Positions 18,201 to 26,170 of a DNA stretch of 64,000 bases are shown in pieces. The position numbers and the translations under genes were made by a program. The DNA is taken from NCBI GenBank assembly GCA_009379925.1, contig WHSU01000011.1:31787-95786 (forward strand), written 5' to 3'. Position 1 is the first letter of the stretch. Each line of letters opens with the position of its first letter. This DNA comes from Dehalococcoidia bacterium. Its GTDB lineage: Bacteria > Chloroflexota > Dehalococcoidia > UBA2979. The notes beneath the pieces were generated by a model. The model searched no databases. It was given only the letters and a program-made list of their open reading frames with translations, and was not told where the DNA came from.

Positions 18201-18846
18201 ATCGCTGGCGGCGCTGGCGCCCCGCTGGCACGTGCCGCTGCGCGAGCGCGCTGAAGTCGTCGCCCGGGGTGCGGAACGCCTGCATTCGATGGGTCACGAC
18301 GAAGCGGCGGTCCAGCTCAGGGCGGCCGCGGCTGCCGCGCTCGACGAGCTGGCGGCGCACGCGACCATGCAGATCGCCGGGCAGGACACGGAGATGCGCC
18401 ACGACGTGCCGCGGGGCCGGGGCGTGCTGCGCATGCGCGGCTCGGCAGCGCCGACCTGGCTGGCGGCGACCCTTCTCGCTGGCAACGCCGCATCGGTCGT
18501 GGACTCGCCGGGACTGGAGCACACCGTGCTCGCTCTGCACGAGGCGGGTGTGCCGGGGAACGTGCTGCGCGGCGAACCGGGCGTCCTCGACACCTTCCTC
18601 GGCCTTGCCGGCGCGCCAGAGGTGACGTTCGCGGTCACCGACGGCGGCCCCGAGGTCGCCGCTGCGCTCTACGAACGCCTGGGACCGACTGCGGAGGGGC
18701 AGCGGTCCCTGAAGGCCATGGTGTCCGCCTTCGAGGGCCCGCAGCCGGGCGAACCGGGCTTCCTCCGCCGCTTCGCGTGGGAGAAGGTGGTGGCGATCCG
18801 CACGCTGCGGCATGGTGCGGACCTCGCCCTTGGCACGGATGACTAG
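15244..18846 (+). CDS. putA: Bifunctional proline dehydrogenase / L-glutamate-gamma-semialdehyde dehydrogenase
   Basis: Oxidises proline to glutamate in two steps. Within 1200 residues there is an N-terminal helical and FAD-barrel PRODH region (VDMEQHELRDLTW; RLVKGAYWDYE near residue 299), then an aldehyde dehydrogenase domain with PPWNFSLAIPCG, the general base E734 (LTEMGGKNP) and the nucleophile C768 (ANQKCSAAS). About 190 C-terminal residues form a degenerate ALDH-like domain seen in longer PutA proteins. No ribbon-helix-helix DNA-binding domain is present, so it is not the autoregulatory enterobacterial type. The start is ATG 15244 with GAGGGG at 15228-15233 and an extended -10-like TGATAGCCT at 15194-15202. 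Confidence 0.93.
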   Translation: MAVASTADLEARVQAIGRRLLADAEAYRPGAAERVEDWLLARVVADERFRGRLLRYMDVLASLDHDRGGGEAKRLAGEYFDEDFPELPRALRWLIRIARDDLLPAPLVGETARRSAEMFARRFITPPGEDTVRRTIEYLAGHGRTPSFDLLGEAVLSEREADDYLEGYVALLEQLGHDPAARLRTPGDAAALQVSLKLSSLTHHFTPVDVEGSVARVRPRLEAILEAAERAGVGITVDMEQHELRDLTWEVFTRTLAPGERFGAWPDAGIVLQSYLRDAEAQARWTVDFAERRGIPFQVRLVKGAYWDYETIVAEANRWASPVLTEKATTDAQFERLLHRLIEAHPAIRLAVASHNARAHAAAQAIAEAAGLPPTAIEHQTLFRTAEGISRTLAEQGWPARDYVPVGELLPGMAYLVRRVLENSSQAGFLLQSRSGASPEELLAPPLPSGVPQPVTGEHVAAFERSPAAPWFDRDFREAFEAALRNTRAAWGEHRPLRIADVEVPGRRVEVHSPSHPSAPPVGTVDFAGVAEASRAVDVARGARAAWVATTIEERALILERAADLLEARGHEFAAWLVHEGGRDRSAAWGEVEEAADFLRCYAGAARDLLRKYERDVAPRGVVAVIPPWNFSLAIPCGMAAAALVCGNTVLLKPAEQTPLIAGRLVDLLHEAGVPRDALTYLPGVGEEAGSRLVESPHVDMVAFTGSRAVGTWMHEAAARVHLEDGGYKAVLTEMGGKNPVIVFADADLDESVAGVIESAFGHANQKCSAASRVFVAAPGFDRFRQRLAEAARSLIVGPADDPATEVNPIIDREAFDRLHGAADRAREECEVVFDAFSAPTMALQVGPLIVQLPLDQALSAATATEELFGPILVLVPFDDVADVYAAANGTGYGLTSGVFSRSPETIEEAAAALEAGHVYVNRPTTAARPGIEPFGGMHLSGTGPKVGQAAYLWAFVRRTDGPQDTPDDLEVLRRSGRAELWAKDQSLAALAPRWHVPLRERAEVVARGAERLHSMGHDEAAVQLRAAAAAALDELAAHATMQIAGQDTEMRHDVPRGRGVLRMRGSAAPTWLAATLLAGNAASVVDSPGLEHTVLALHEAGVPGNVLRGEPGVLDTFLGLAGAPEVTFAVTDGGPEVAAALYERLGPTAEGQRSLKAMVSAFEGPQPGEPGFLRRFAWEKVVAIRTLRHGADLALGTDD

Positions 18847-18975
18847 GCCAGGCGTGGTGGCGCCTGAGACCGCATGTGATGGGCTAATCGAAGCGACCCA
18901 TGACGCGCGCGTTTTCTGCTACGGTGTGGACGGCCGGGGGTCCTCAGCACCCCGGGGGAGTGGGAGTCTGCCAAT

Positions 18976-19146
18976 ATGACCAGTATCAGTTCGCCTCAGA
19001 CCACGGACTGCGCGCACCACTGGATGCTCCCCGCGCCGGCTGGCGGGGCCAGCGTCGGCGTCTGCAAGATCTGCGGCGCCGAGCGGACGTTCTCGAACGC
19101 CGACCCCAAGGGTTGGGTCGCCCGGCCAGGACTGAAGCGTAAGTAA
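18976..19146 (+). CDS. 56-residue putative zinc-ribbon protein
   Basis: Small protein starting MTSISSPQTTDCAHHW with ligands C12, H14/H15, C30 and C33 (CKICG), followed by RTFSNADPKGW and a basic tail ending LKRK. The spacing C-x-H-H-W ... G-V-C-x-x-C-G is a plausible Cys/His zinc site. A purine-rich GGGGGAGTGGGAG run lies just upstream and TGCTACGGT, an extended -10-like sequence, about 50 bases upstream. It lies 129 bases after putA. Function unknown; the ligand pattern resembles other very small zinc-ribbon proteins, including the one at 48869 in this window. Confidence 0.72.
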   Translation: MTSISSPQTTDCAHHWMLPAPAGGASVGVCKICGAERTFSNADPKGWVARPGLKRK

Positions 19147-19331
19147 GGCTGCGCGGCTCGCGGCAGATTCCTACACTCGTCTTCACGTACTCAACATAAC
19201 TGCGACCCGCCCAGCGGCTGGACACGGACTGCGACTGGCGTCTCCGAGGACTCGCGTGACCGGGAGGCGACGCCGGGCGGTGGGGCGGCATTAGCAGCTC
19301 AGCACTCGCGTCTCCCGCGTGAGGTGGGCAG

Positions 19332-19472
19332 CTAGCGGCTGCCCTCGCGGGCCGAGCGATGGGAACGGATCCAACGGATTCCAACCCAGCCGCTCCATAC
19401 AGGAAGCGCCACGATTGAACCCACAACGGCGCCGGCGAACACGAGGTTGACGAGCAAGTCGACGAGTGGCAT
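19332..19472 (-). CDS. Possible 46-residue single-span membrane peptide
   Basis: The frame begins MPLVDLLVNLVFAGAVVGSI, a hydrophobic helix of about 25 residues, followed by WSGWVGIRWIR and a basic tail ending REGSR. A GGGAAG ribosome-site-like sequence lies about 6 bases upstream of the ATG. The rest of this gap (19147-19331 and 19473-19620) shows nothing I can support. The case rests on a sharp hydrophobic/basic layout in a gap with no other gene; comparative evidence is needed to raise it above a guess. Confidence 0.4.
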   Translation of the reverse strand: MPLVDLLVNLVFAGAVVGSIVALPVWSGWVGIRWIRSHRSAREGSR

Positions 19473-19620
19473 GTCCGCTTCCCGTGAAACACGCGGATAC
19501 AGACTTCAATCGCAACGCTACCGCCGCACTACTCTCCGTAGCATCAATCGTGCCAGATAGCGGCTTTCAGTCCTGTGGCAATGGGCTACGCCAAGCCATG
19601 GGCAACGCCGGGAGGCGCCC

Positions 19621-21114
19621 GTGGACGTCCAGGAGGCCCTTCAGGCACTCGCGGGGCTCGCCCGTGCCGACAAGGCCTTCGCGGTGGTCGCCGCCGTCGG
19701 TGGCGCCGTCCGCGACGTGCTGCTGGGCCGTCCCGTGCGCGACATCGACCTGGCGGTGCCAGGCGATCTGGACGCCTTCGCCGTCCGCGCCGCTCGGGCA
19801 ACCCGCAGCCGCCCGGTCGAGATCGCGCAGACCGGCCTGGTCCGGCTGCCGCTCGACGACGGCTACCTGGACCTCGTCTCGTTCCGTGACACGACGCTAG
19901 CCCGCGACCTCGAGGCCCGCGACTTCACGATCAACGCCATGGCCGTCCGGCTGCGCGACCTGCCCGGGGGCGGGCTGCATGCGGTCGCCGCAGCCGACAT
20001 CGTGGACCCCTTCGACGGCCGCGCGGACCTGCGCGCCGGGCTACTGCGATTCGCCTCGCCTCGGGCGCTCGAGGATGACCCGTTGCGCGCGCTACGGGCT
20101 GTGCGTCTGGCGTGCGAGCTGGCGATGCAACTGGAGCCGGCGACCGCCGCGCGCCTCGGCCAGGCGCGGGACGGTCTCGCCGGCGTAGCCCCCGAGCGCG
20201 TCGGGGCCGAGTTGGAGCGGCTATTTCGGACACCGCGCGCGGCACACGGCGCTCGCCTGCTCGCAGCCAGCGGGCTCCTCACGTTCTGCTTCCCCGCCCT
20301 CGCGGAAGGTGCTGGGGTGGAGCAGCGGCCGGTGCACCGGCACGACGTGCTGGAGCACCAGCTGGTCGCTGCCGAGTGGATGGACGTGCTCCTCAGCAGC
20401 GAGGAACCCGCCGTCGAGCCTGCCCGCGCAATCTGGCGCGGTGCCTGGCTCGACGCCGAATGGCCGGAGAGCCGCTGGGGCGACATCCACACGCACCTGG
20501 CGCACCACGCACCGACGCTGCGGCTGGCCACGCTGCTGCACGATGCCGGCAAGCCACGCACGGTCACGCTCGAGGCGGACGGACGGACGCGGTTCTTCGG
20601 ACACTCTGAGGTCGGCGCGGAGCTATCGGGGGCGATGCTGCGGCGCTGGCGGTTCCCCTCCGGCGTGGTCAGGCGGGTCGAGTTACTGGTCCGGCAGCAC
20701 CTGAGGGCCGGCCAGGCGACATCGCCCGGCGCGCCGCCCACGCCTCGAGCGATCCATCGCTTTCACCGCGCACTGGGCGACGCGACGCCCGATGTGTGCT
20801 TCCTGTTCCTCGCGGACTCGCTGGGGACGGCTGGGCCCGAGGTGCTGCTGCCTCGGTGGCCGGCGTATGTCGCACACGTACGGCGCATCATCACGTGGCG
20901 CCCACCGGCAACGCCCGACGGCGCGACGCGGCTGCTCGATGGCCACGGCGTGATGGCGGCGACTGGACTCGCGCCGGGCGCCGAGGTGGGCCGCATCCTG
21001 GAGGCCGTGGACGAGGCGGCCGCCGCCGGCGAGGTGCGCGGACGGGCGGAGGCCGAGGCGCTGGCCCGCCGCCTCGCCTCGATGCCCGACAACGAGCCGG
21101 GTGCTGGTGAGTAG
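19621..21114 (+). CDS. CCA tRNA nucleotidyltransferase / poly(A) polymerase family protein with HD domain
   Basis: Class II nucleotidyltransferase of 497 residues that adds or repairs the tRNA 3' CCA end, or part of it. The catalytic head shows GGAVRD (27-32) and D41-I-D43, the ARDFTINAMA motif and the following DPFDGRADLRAGLLR, then EDPLRALRAVRLACEL. A C-terminal HD phosphohydrolase-type domain has H307-D308 in LLHDAGKP and FFGHSEVGAE. The start is GTG 19621 with weak upstream signals. Lineages with split CCA- and A-adding enzymes cannot be told apart by eye. A strong terminator follows directly. Confidence 0.9.
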   Translation: MDVQEALQALAGLARADKAFAVVAAVGGAVRDVLLGRPVRDIDLAVPGDLDAFAVRAARATRSRPVEIAQTGLVRLPLDDGYLDLVSFRDTTLARDLEARDFTINAMAVRLRDLPGGGLHAVAAADIVDPFDGRADLRAGLLRFASPRALEDDPLRALRAVRLACELAMQLEPATAARLGQARDGLAGVAPERVGAELERLFRTPRAAHGARLLAASGLLTFCFPALAEGAGVEQRPVHRHDVLEHQLVAAEWMDVLLSSEEPAVEPARAIWRGAWLDAEWPESRWGDIHTHLAHHAPTLRLATLLHDAGKPRTVTLEADGRTRFFGHSEVGAELSGAMLRRWRFPSGVVRRVELLVRQHLRAGQATSPGAPPTPRAIHRFHRALGDATPDVCFLFLADSLGTAGPEVLLPRWPAYVAHVRRIITWRPPATPDGATRLLDGHGVMAATGLAPGAEVGRILEAVDEAAAAGEVRGRAEAEALARRLASMPDNEPGAGE

Positions 21115-21140
21115 CGGGGCGAACCCTGGCGAAGAAAGCG

Positions 21141-21177
21141 GACCGGCCGGCGCTGTGCGCCGGCCGGTCTTCTTTGG
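21141..21177 (+). terminator. Rho-independent terminator after the tRNA nucleotidyltransferase gene
   Basis: Perfect 12-bp stem (GACCGGCCGGCG, loop CTGTG, CGCCGGCCGGTC at 21158-21169) followed by TTCTTT. It lies 26 bases after the stop and between convergent genes; on the minus strand the far side also reads AAAGAAGACC, so it may serve both. Confidence 0.8.
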
Positions 21178-21196
21178 CCTGCGGACGCTCGTCTGC

Positions 21197-22141
21197 TTAG
21201 CGGCTACCCCGAAGCCTCGGGTCGAGGGCGTCGCGGATGGCGTCTCCGAACATGTTGGTGGCGAAGACGATGACGCTGATGGCGATCCCTGGCAGCAGCG
21301 CCAGCCGCGGGTTCGTCGTGAAGTACGCGGCACCGTTACCGGAAAGCATCGAACCCCACGAGGGCGTGGGAGGCGGAACGCCGAGGTTGAGGAACGACAG
21401 CGACGCCTCGATGAGGATCGCGACACCGATCAGGTAGGAGACCAGCACGATCATCGGTGCTGTCACGTTCGGCAAGATGTGTCGGAACATGATCCGCCGG
21501 TCGGTACACCCGATACAGCGGGCCGCCTCGACCCACATGTTCTCCTTCGCGGAGAACACGGAGCCGCGGATCACGCGCGCCGGTCTCGGGATCGAGAGAA
21601 TCGCGACCACCCAGAAGCCCTGCCAGACCCCCGGCCCAAGGATCGACACGATCGCGATGGCCAGTACCAGGAAGGGGATCGTCTGCACCGCATCGACAAC
21701 GCGCTGCACGACCAGGTCGACCGTGCCCCCGGCGTAGGCGGACAGCAGGCCCATCACGCCGCCCACCATGACGGCGATCAGCGCGACGCCAATGCCGAAG
21801 AAGATCGAGAGCTGCGCGCCCTTGAGTAGCCGGCTGAGCATGTCACGGCCCACATTGTCCGTGCCCAGGACGTAGAAGCGCTCGCCGTCCGGCGAGGTGC
21901 TCATGAAGCCCAGCAGGCGGTCGCTGCCGTAGAACTTCTCCGGGTTGTGCGGAAGGATCGTGTTCTGCCAGGAAAGGATCGCTACGAGGAGGAGGGCGAA
22001 GCAGAGGACCCCGGAAACCGCGCCCAGAGGGTACTGACGCGAGAACTTCCAGATCGTGTGCCAGAACCCGGCGAGGCCGGTGGCGCCTCCGGAACGAGGC
22101 CTGAGGATTGGCTCGCTAATTGGTCGCTCGGAGACTGCCAT
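21197..22141 (-). CDS. Peptide/nickel-type ABC transporter permease (DppC/OppC family)
   Basis: Inner-membrane permease of 314 residues. An N-terminal OppC-type helix is followed by the YVLGTDNVGRDMLSRLLKGAQ motif typical of DppC proteins, five or so further helices, and the ATPase-contact EAA loop (EAARCIGCTDRRIMFRHILPN). The C-terminus has WGSMLSGN and GDAIRDALDPRLRG, also diagnostic. ATG 22141 has GGAGGT about 6 bases upstream. It lies 71 bases after its partner permease. The substrate is not predictable, and no ATP-binding subunit or solute-binding protein is in the window. Confidence 0.92.
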   Translation of the reverse strand: MAVSERPISEPILRPRSGGATGLAGFWHTIWKFSRQYPLGAVSGVLCFALLLVAILSWQNTILPHNPEKFYGSDRLLGFMSTSPDGERFYVLGTDNVGRDMLSRLLKGAQLSIFFGIGVALIAVMVGGVMGLLSAYAGGTVDLVVQRVVDAVQTIPFLVLAIAIVSILGPGVWQGFWVVAILSIPRPARVIRGSVFSAKENMWVEAARCIGCTDRRIMFRHILPNVTAPMIVLVSYLIGVAILIEASLSFLNLGVPPPTPSWGSMLSGNGAAYFTTNPRLALLPGIAISVIVFATNMFGDAIRDALDPRLRGSR

Positions 22142-22212
22142 CTCATACCTCCACGCCCGGACGGGCGGTCACTTCGGTTGAGTTCACGCGGGCCGCTGTG
22201 TGCGAGCAGCGC

Positions 22213-23163
22213 TCAGGCGTATCGAATACGCGGGTCGAGCCACGAATACGTGATATCCACGACCAGGTTCCCCACCAGCGTCGCGGTGACCAGCACCAGC
22301 AGGATCCCCTGCACCAGCGGGTAGTCACGCTGGAGGACGGCATCGACGTACGTCCGGCCGACGCCGTTCATCCCGAACACCGTCTCGACGATCACGGAGC
22401 CACCGATGGTGCTTGCGATCTGGAAGCCGAGCAGCGTGACCACCGGGATCAGCGCGTTGCGGAACGCATGCTTGAAGATCACATTCATCTCGTTGAGGCC
22501 CTTCGCGCGCGCGGTGCGCACGTAGTCCTCACGCTGCGTCTCCAGCATCGTCGTCCGAATCATGCGCATGTTCTGGGCGGACAGCGTGGCCCCCAGCACG
22601 ATGGCGCCCGGAAGGAACTGCTGGATGTTCCCCCACGGATTACTGAAGAACGACTGATAGGTCTGAGGTGGAAACCAGCCGAACCACTGTGCGCCATAGA
22701 TGATCACCAGCGTCGCCAGGAAGAAGTTCGGGATCGACAGGCCGCTGATCGAGATCGACCTCCCGACGTAGTCGAGCCAGGTGTTCTGGAACACCGCGGA
22801 CGACACGCCAACGGGTATGGCGATCAGAATGGCGATGAACACAGACATCAACCCGAGTTGCAGACTGATCGGCGCGGCACGGCCGATCACGTCCAGCACC
22901 GGCTGGTTGAGCCAGAAGGACGTGCCCCAGTCGCCGGTGACGATGCCCCCCAGCCACTTGAAGTACTGGACGGGCGCCGGCTCATCCAGGCCAAGCTCGG
23001 CACGCCAGATCTCGACTTGCTCCTCGTCCACGCCGCGGGCTTCCGACATCTGGGCGACGATGAAGTCACCCGGCATGATTCGGAGCAGCCCAAAGGTCAC
23101 GACGGTGATCACGAGGATGCTCGGGATCATCAGAACCAAGCGCCGGATGATGTATCGCTGCAC
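22213..23163 (-). CDS. Peptide/nickel-type ABC transporter permease (DppB/OppB family)
   Basis: The 316-residue first permease of the pair. It starts MQRYIIRRLVLMIPSILVI, the usual DppB opening, and has the LGLDEPAPVQYFKWLGGIVTGDWGTSF segment in shorter blocks, the EAA-type loop DYVRTARAKGLNEMNVIFKHAFRNALIPV in pieces, and a C-terminal VDITYSWLDPRIRY. It uses a GTG start with GGAGGGAG 7-8 bases upstream. A good promoter (TTTACA-17-TATACC) lies 58 bases ahead, so this gene heads a two-gene operon with the DppC homologue. Confidence 0.92.
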   Translation of the reverse strand: MQRYIIRRLVLMIPSILVITVVTFGLLRIMPGDFIVAQMSEARGVDEEQVEIWRAELGLDEPAPVQYFKWLGGIVTGDWGTSFWLNQPVLDVIGRAAPISLQLGLMSVFIAILIAIPVGVSSAVFQNTWLDYVGRSISISGLSIPNFFLATLVIIYGAQWFGWFPPQTYQSFFSNPWGNIQQFLPGAIVLGATLSAQNMRMIRTTMLETQREDYVRTARAKGLNEMNVIFKHAFRNALIPVVTLLGFQIASTIGGSVIVETVFGMNGVGRTYVDAVLQRDYPLVQGILLVLVTATLVGNLVVDITYSWLDPRIRYA

Positions 23164-23221
23164 GCAGTGCTCCCTCCGGTGACTGCCATCAGCCAGCCCA
23201 CACGCGCGTAATGTGCATCAC

Positions 23222-23250
23222 GGTATAGCGGGACGGAACACGTCTGTAAA
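23222..23250 (-). promoter_or_regulatory. Promoter of the two ABC permease genes
   Basis: On the minus strand TTTACA (23250-23245), a 17-base spacer and TATACC (23227-23222), in an unusually AT-rich stretch. The -35 region and following bases (TTTACAGACG) are identical to those of the promoter at 60671, which supports both. Confidence 0.6.
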
Positions 23251-23285
23251 GATTGTGCTTTGGATAACAAACGGCCGTCCGGTCG

Positions 23286-24155
23286 TCAGGCCTCCGACGA
23301 GCCGCGCTCGTTGCCCGCACTGGAGGGGGCCTGAGTGGCGGGGGGCGCGCCTGCGGCGCCGTGGGCCGTCTCCTCACGCCACACCTTCTGCAGATCGCGG
23401 TAGTGGTAGGTGTAGAGCGCACCGAAGTTCGTCGTGTGGTGCTTGGTCGCCCGCTCCTCCCAGTACGCGCGCTGGGCGTCCCGGAACCGCTCGATGTCGG
23501 CCGCCGCGGCATCGCCCACCTCCACGGCCTCACGAGGCACGAAGAGCACCTGGCCGATGGGGCCGGAGCCGCCGGCGCTGATCACATCGCCAGGCTGGAG
23601 GATGTAGCGGAACTCGGTGTTCTGCGGGTACCAGTCGGTCTCGACGCGGACCGTCAGCGAGGGCAGGTGTGGCCGCTGCTGCTCATTGAGCACGCCGGTG
23701 AAGATGGTGTCCCACCCCTCCGGGGTGAGGAAATCGAAGGCGCCTCGGAGCCCGACGCCACCCGGTGGGCTGTTCACGTTGGTCGTGAGCGCATCCACCA
23801 TCGCCAGGGCGCCAGCCTGGTCCAGAGGCGCCTGCTCATCCAGGAAGACGACCTCCTGCTCATCGAACCCGCCCGTGCCAGACGAGGGGTGCAGGTCCAC
23901 GATGAACGCGCGGTGCGCCTGCCCGGTGGCGTCCTCGACGAAGAAGGTGAAGCGGAACACGTTCTGCGGCAGGTAGCGGACCTGGAATCCCTCGTGGTCG
24001 TGGAGTGGCGGGTAGACCAGGTAACCGGTCTTACTGCCATCCTCCAGCACCGGACAGAACCGGGCTTGCTGAGGGAGCCACGCACGTCGATTCTCGGTGG
24101 CCGGTGGCTTGCCGACGCCCGCTCGACGCTGGTTGGGGACGAGTAGCACCTTCAT
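23286..24155 (-). CDS. Conserved-looking protein of unknown function, 289 residues
   Basis: I do not recognise this protein with confidence; the segments GWDTIFTGVLNE, RVETDWYPQNTEFRYILQPGD and IGQVLFVPREAVEV faintly recall DUF6065-type proteins. No signal peptide or membrane helix is seen. It is rich in aromatic residues and acidic loops, with a low-complexity Ala/Pro/Ser tail at the C-terminus. ATG 24155 was chosen because AGGAGGAGG lies 8 bases upstream; an ATG 33 bases further out lacks a site. It is followed by the ABC permease operon, which has its own promoter, and is divergent from the small gene at 24337. Confidence 0.75.
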   Translation of the reverse strand: MKVLLVPNQRRAGVGKPPATENRRAWLPQQARFCPVLEDGSKTGYLVYPPLHDHEGFQVRYLPQNVFRFTFFVEDATGQAHRAFIVDLHPSSGTGGFDEQEVVFLDEQAPLDQAGALAMVDALTTNVNSPPGGVGLRGAFDFLTPEGWDTIFTGVLNEQQRPHLPSLTVRVETDWYPQNTEFRYILQPGDVISAGGSGPIGQVLFVPREAVEVGDAAAADIERFRDAQRAYWEERATKHHTTNFGALYTYHYRDLQKVWREETAHGAAGAPPATQAPSSAGNERGSSEA

Positions 24156-24336
24156 GGGAGCCGCCTCCTCCTGCGCTAGCGCCGTCATGGTACCGGACAG
24201 AACACGATGGTGAAGCACAAGCGACGTACGTGCTCGGAGCCCCCGAGGACGGCGCCGGCGACGGTCGAGCGGTGGCAGTGGTGTCGCCGCTCCCGATACA
24301 ATCCGACGCACAGACGATCCCGGGAGGAGGCACTCG

Positions 24337-24654
24337 ATGACTGACCCCGGCGCTTCGAGCCCGCGGATGTGCGGACAACGCGTCTTCGCCGACGACGACT
24401 GCTGCACCGAGGGTCCGTGCACAGACGTTGCGGAGTGGATCCACCCGGAGACGGGCCTCGCGCTCTGCGCGCTGCACGAGTCGAACGCCCGCCGCTACGG
24501 CGACGGTGTCGAGTGGCTGGTCGGCCCGACGAAGGTCAGCTTCCCGGCCGGTTGGGAGCGCCTCGACGTCCCCGAGCCGGTCCCTGACACCACGCTGGAG
24601 GTTGTCCGCGAGGGTGCTGGGCTCGTCACGTGGGACGGTCGCTCTCCGGGCTAG
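24337..24654 (+). CDS. Small Cys-rich protein of unknown function
   Basis: A 105-residue protein with an N-terminal cluster of cysteines (C12, C22, C23, C28) and the segment HPETGLALCALHESNARRYGDG, in which C44 and H47 could complete a metal site. The remainder (VEWLVGPTKVSFPAGWERLDVP) looks like a small beta domain. The ribosome site GGGAGGAGG sits 7 bases before ATG 24337, and TACAAT lies at 24297-24302, 34 bases before the start. No function can be assigned; I treat it as real because of the strong start signals and distinct composition. Confidence 0.65.
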   Translation: MTDPGASSPRMCGQRVFADDDCCTEGPCTDVAEWIHPETGLALCALHESNARRYGDGVEWLVGPTKVSFPAGWERLDVPEPVPDTTLEVVREGAGLVTWDGRSPG

Positions 24655-24671
24655 CCCGCACCTCGCCGGCG

Positions 24672-26120
24672 CTACCGCAGCGCCAGCAGGCGGCCATCCG
24701 ATGTCGCCAGGTAGGTCCCGTGGTCGGTGACCGCCACCCCGCGCAGCGTCACACCTTCGATCGGGCGTTCGAGGAGCACCTGCCCGTTGGCGGGGTCGAG
24801 CAGCGAGAGCGACCCCGGGTGGGCAAGTAGCAGGCCGTCCGCGGTCAGGATCGGCGGCGCCACGACCTCCGGGCCGTCCACCGTCCACGCCCGCTCGCCG
24901 GTCGCCCGCTCGAAGGCATCGACGTGTCCACCCGCGCCGGTCACAAGGAGGCGTGTGTCGCTGAGCGCGCCGGGATAGCCATCGACGGGCGGATCGGGGG
25001 CGGTCCAGCGAGAGGGCGGTGGAGGCACCTCCGGCGCCATACCCCAGATCCAGAACTGGTTCCAGACGGCGCGCATGCCCTCCCACGACGGGCGCCGAGA
25101 GTCGACCTCGAGCGACGCAGCGAACCGCTCGGAGACCGTGAAGACCTCGCCGTCCGCCAGCACGATCGAGTATGGGTGGGCGCGTTCGAACTCATAGAAG
25201 TACGTCTGTTGGCCGGCGAGCCGGTCGAACACCAGGGTGCGGTTCCCGGTGGCCACCGCCAGGTAGTCGCCCTCCGCGACCGGGGTCACGAAGGCCCAGC
25301 GGCTGTCCACGGCGTGCGACCACAACTCCTCGCCGGTCTCGGCGTCCAGTCCGTACAGCTCGCCGACTCCAAAGGCGTAGACCATGCCGCCCACGACCAG
25401 CGGTGACGAGCCGAACGTGCTGCCGACGGGACCCGTCCGCCAGACCTCGTCGCCGGTGCGCACATCGAAGGCGATGAGCACGCCCCCGGGTAATGCCAGG
25501 TAGAGCCGGTCGCCGGCCACCGTCGGCGCCGCGAGCGGGCGCGCATCGAGCGGCACGCTCCATCGCTCGCTGCCGTCCGCCGGGTCGATCGCGACCAGGC
25601 GCGCGTCCGTGAGTGTGGCGAAGACGGTGTCGGCGCTGGAAACGATGGGCGCGGTGAAGGTCGAACCGAGGTCGGCCGTCCAGGCGACCTGGCCGGGGAG
25701 GTGTGCACCGGCCGCAGTCGCGCGCGTCCCGCCCAGCGTCCCCCCGGCCACGGGCCAGCTATCGGGGCCCGCCTCCACGTGCCGGACGGTGGACACGGGC
25801 GCGGGGGGTGGCGACGGGGTATAGAAGAACGTGCCGTAGACCCACCAACCTCCGAGGATGAGCACCGCCACCAGCAGGGCAGACTGGACATAACGGGCGC
25901 GCCGGCGGTTCCGAGCGGCGATCGCATCGCGGTCCGCGCCGTCACCCTGCTCGAGCGCGCGGTGCCGCTCCGCTTCGGCCGGTGCGAGCACTGGCGCGGA
26001 CTTCAGGTCGTTCCAGCAGTGCGCGCAGCGGTTGCGCGCCGCGTCGGTGGTGCGGCCGCAGCGGGGGCACAACTTGAGCGGGGAGGCCTCCGAGGGGGGC
26101 GACGAGGGGGTGGTGGCCAT
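24672..26120 (-). CDS. Zinc-ribbon, membrane-anchored PQQ-type beta-propeller protein
   Basis: A 482-residue protein with a zinc ribbon (LCPRCGRTTDAARNRCAHCW, residues 17-36), a charged linker, one transmembrane helix (about 78-97) and an external beta-propeller of PQQ/BamB-like repeats such as LVAIDPADGSERWSVPL, LIAFDVRTGDEVW, LYGLDAETGEELW and VDAFERATGERAW. The WD/PQQ strand pattern recurs roughly every 40 residues. Family members serve in outer-membrane assembly, as dehydrogenases or as scaffolds; no quinoprotein catalytic residues are evident. There is no ribosome site before the ATG, and an extended -10 sequence lies 7 bases upstream, so the mRNA may be leaderless. Confidence 0.82.
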   Translation of the reverse strand: MATTPSSPPSEASPLKLCPRCGRTTDAARNRCAHCWNDLKSAPVLAPAEAERHRALEQGDGADRDAIAARNRRRARYVQSALLVAVLILGGWWVYGTFFYTPSPPPAPVSTVRHVEAGPDSWPVAGGTLGGTRATAAGAHLPGQVAWTADLGSTFTAPIVSSADTVFATLTDARLVAIDPADGSERWSVPLDARPLAAPTVAGDRLYLALPGGVLIAFDVRTGDEVWRTGPVGSTFGSSPLVVGGMVYAFGVGELYGLDAETGEELWSHAVDSRWAFVTPVAEGDYLAVATGNRTLVFDRLAGQQTYFYEFERAHPYSIVLADGEVFTVSERFAASLEVDSRRPSWEGMRAVWNQFWIWGMAPEVPPPPSRWTAPDPPVDGYPGALSDTRLLVTGAGGHVDAFERATGERAWTVDGPEVVAPPILTADGLLLAHPGSLSLLDPANGQVLLERPIEGVTLRGVAVTDHGTYLATSDGRLLALR

Positions 26121-26127
26121 TACGTGG

Positions 26128-26136
26128 ATGCTATCA
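26128..26136 (-). promoter_or_regulatory. Extended -10 box for a probable leaderless mRNA
   Basis: On the minus strand TGATAGCAT (26136-26128) is followed by exactly 7 bases and then the ATG of the propeller gene at 26120. There is no Shine-Dalgarno sequence. The spacing matches that at 60694-60707. A CGGGG-ACCGG-CCCCG hairpin at 26144-26158 could end the preceding transcript. Confidence 0.5.
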
Positions 26137-26170
26137 CCCGGCCGGGGACCGGCCCCGCGGGCCGCCGCCG

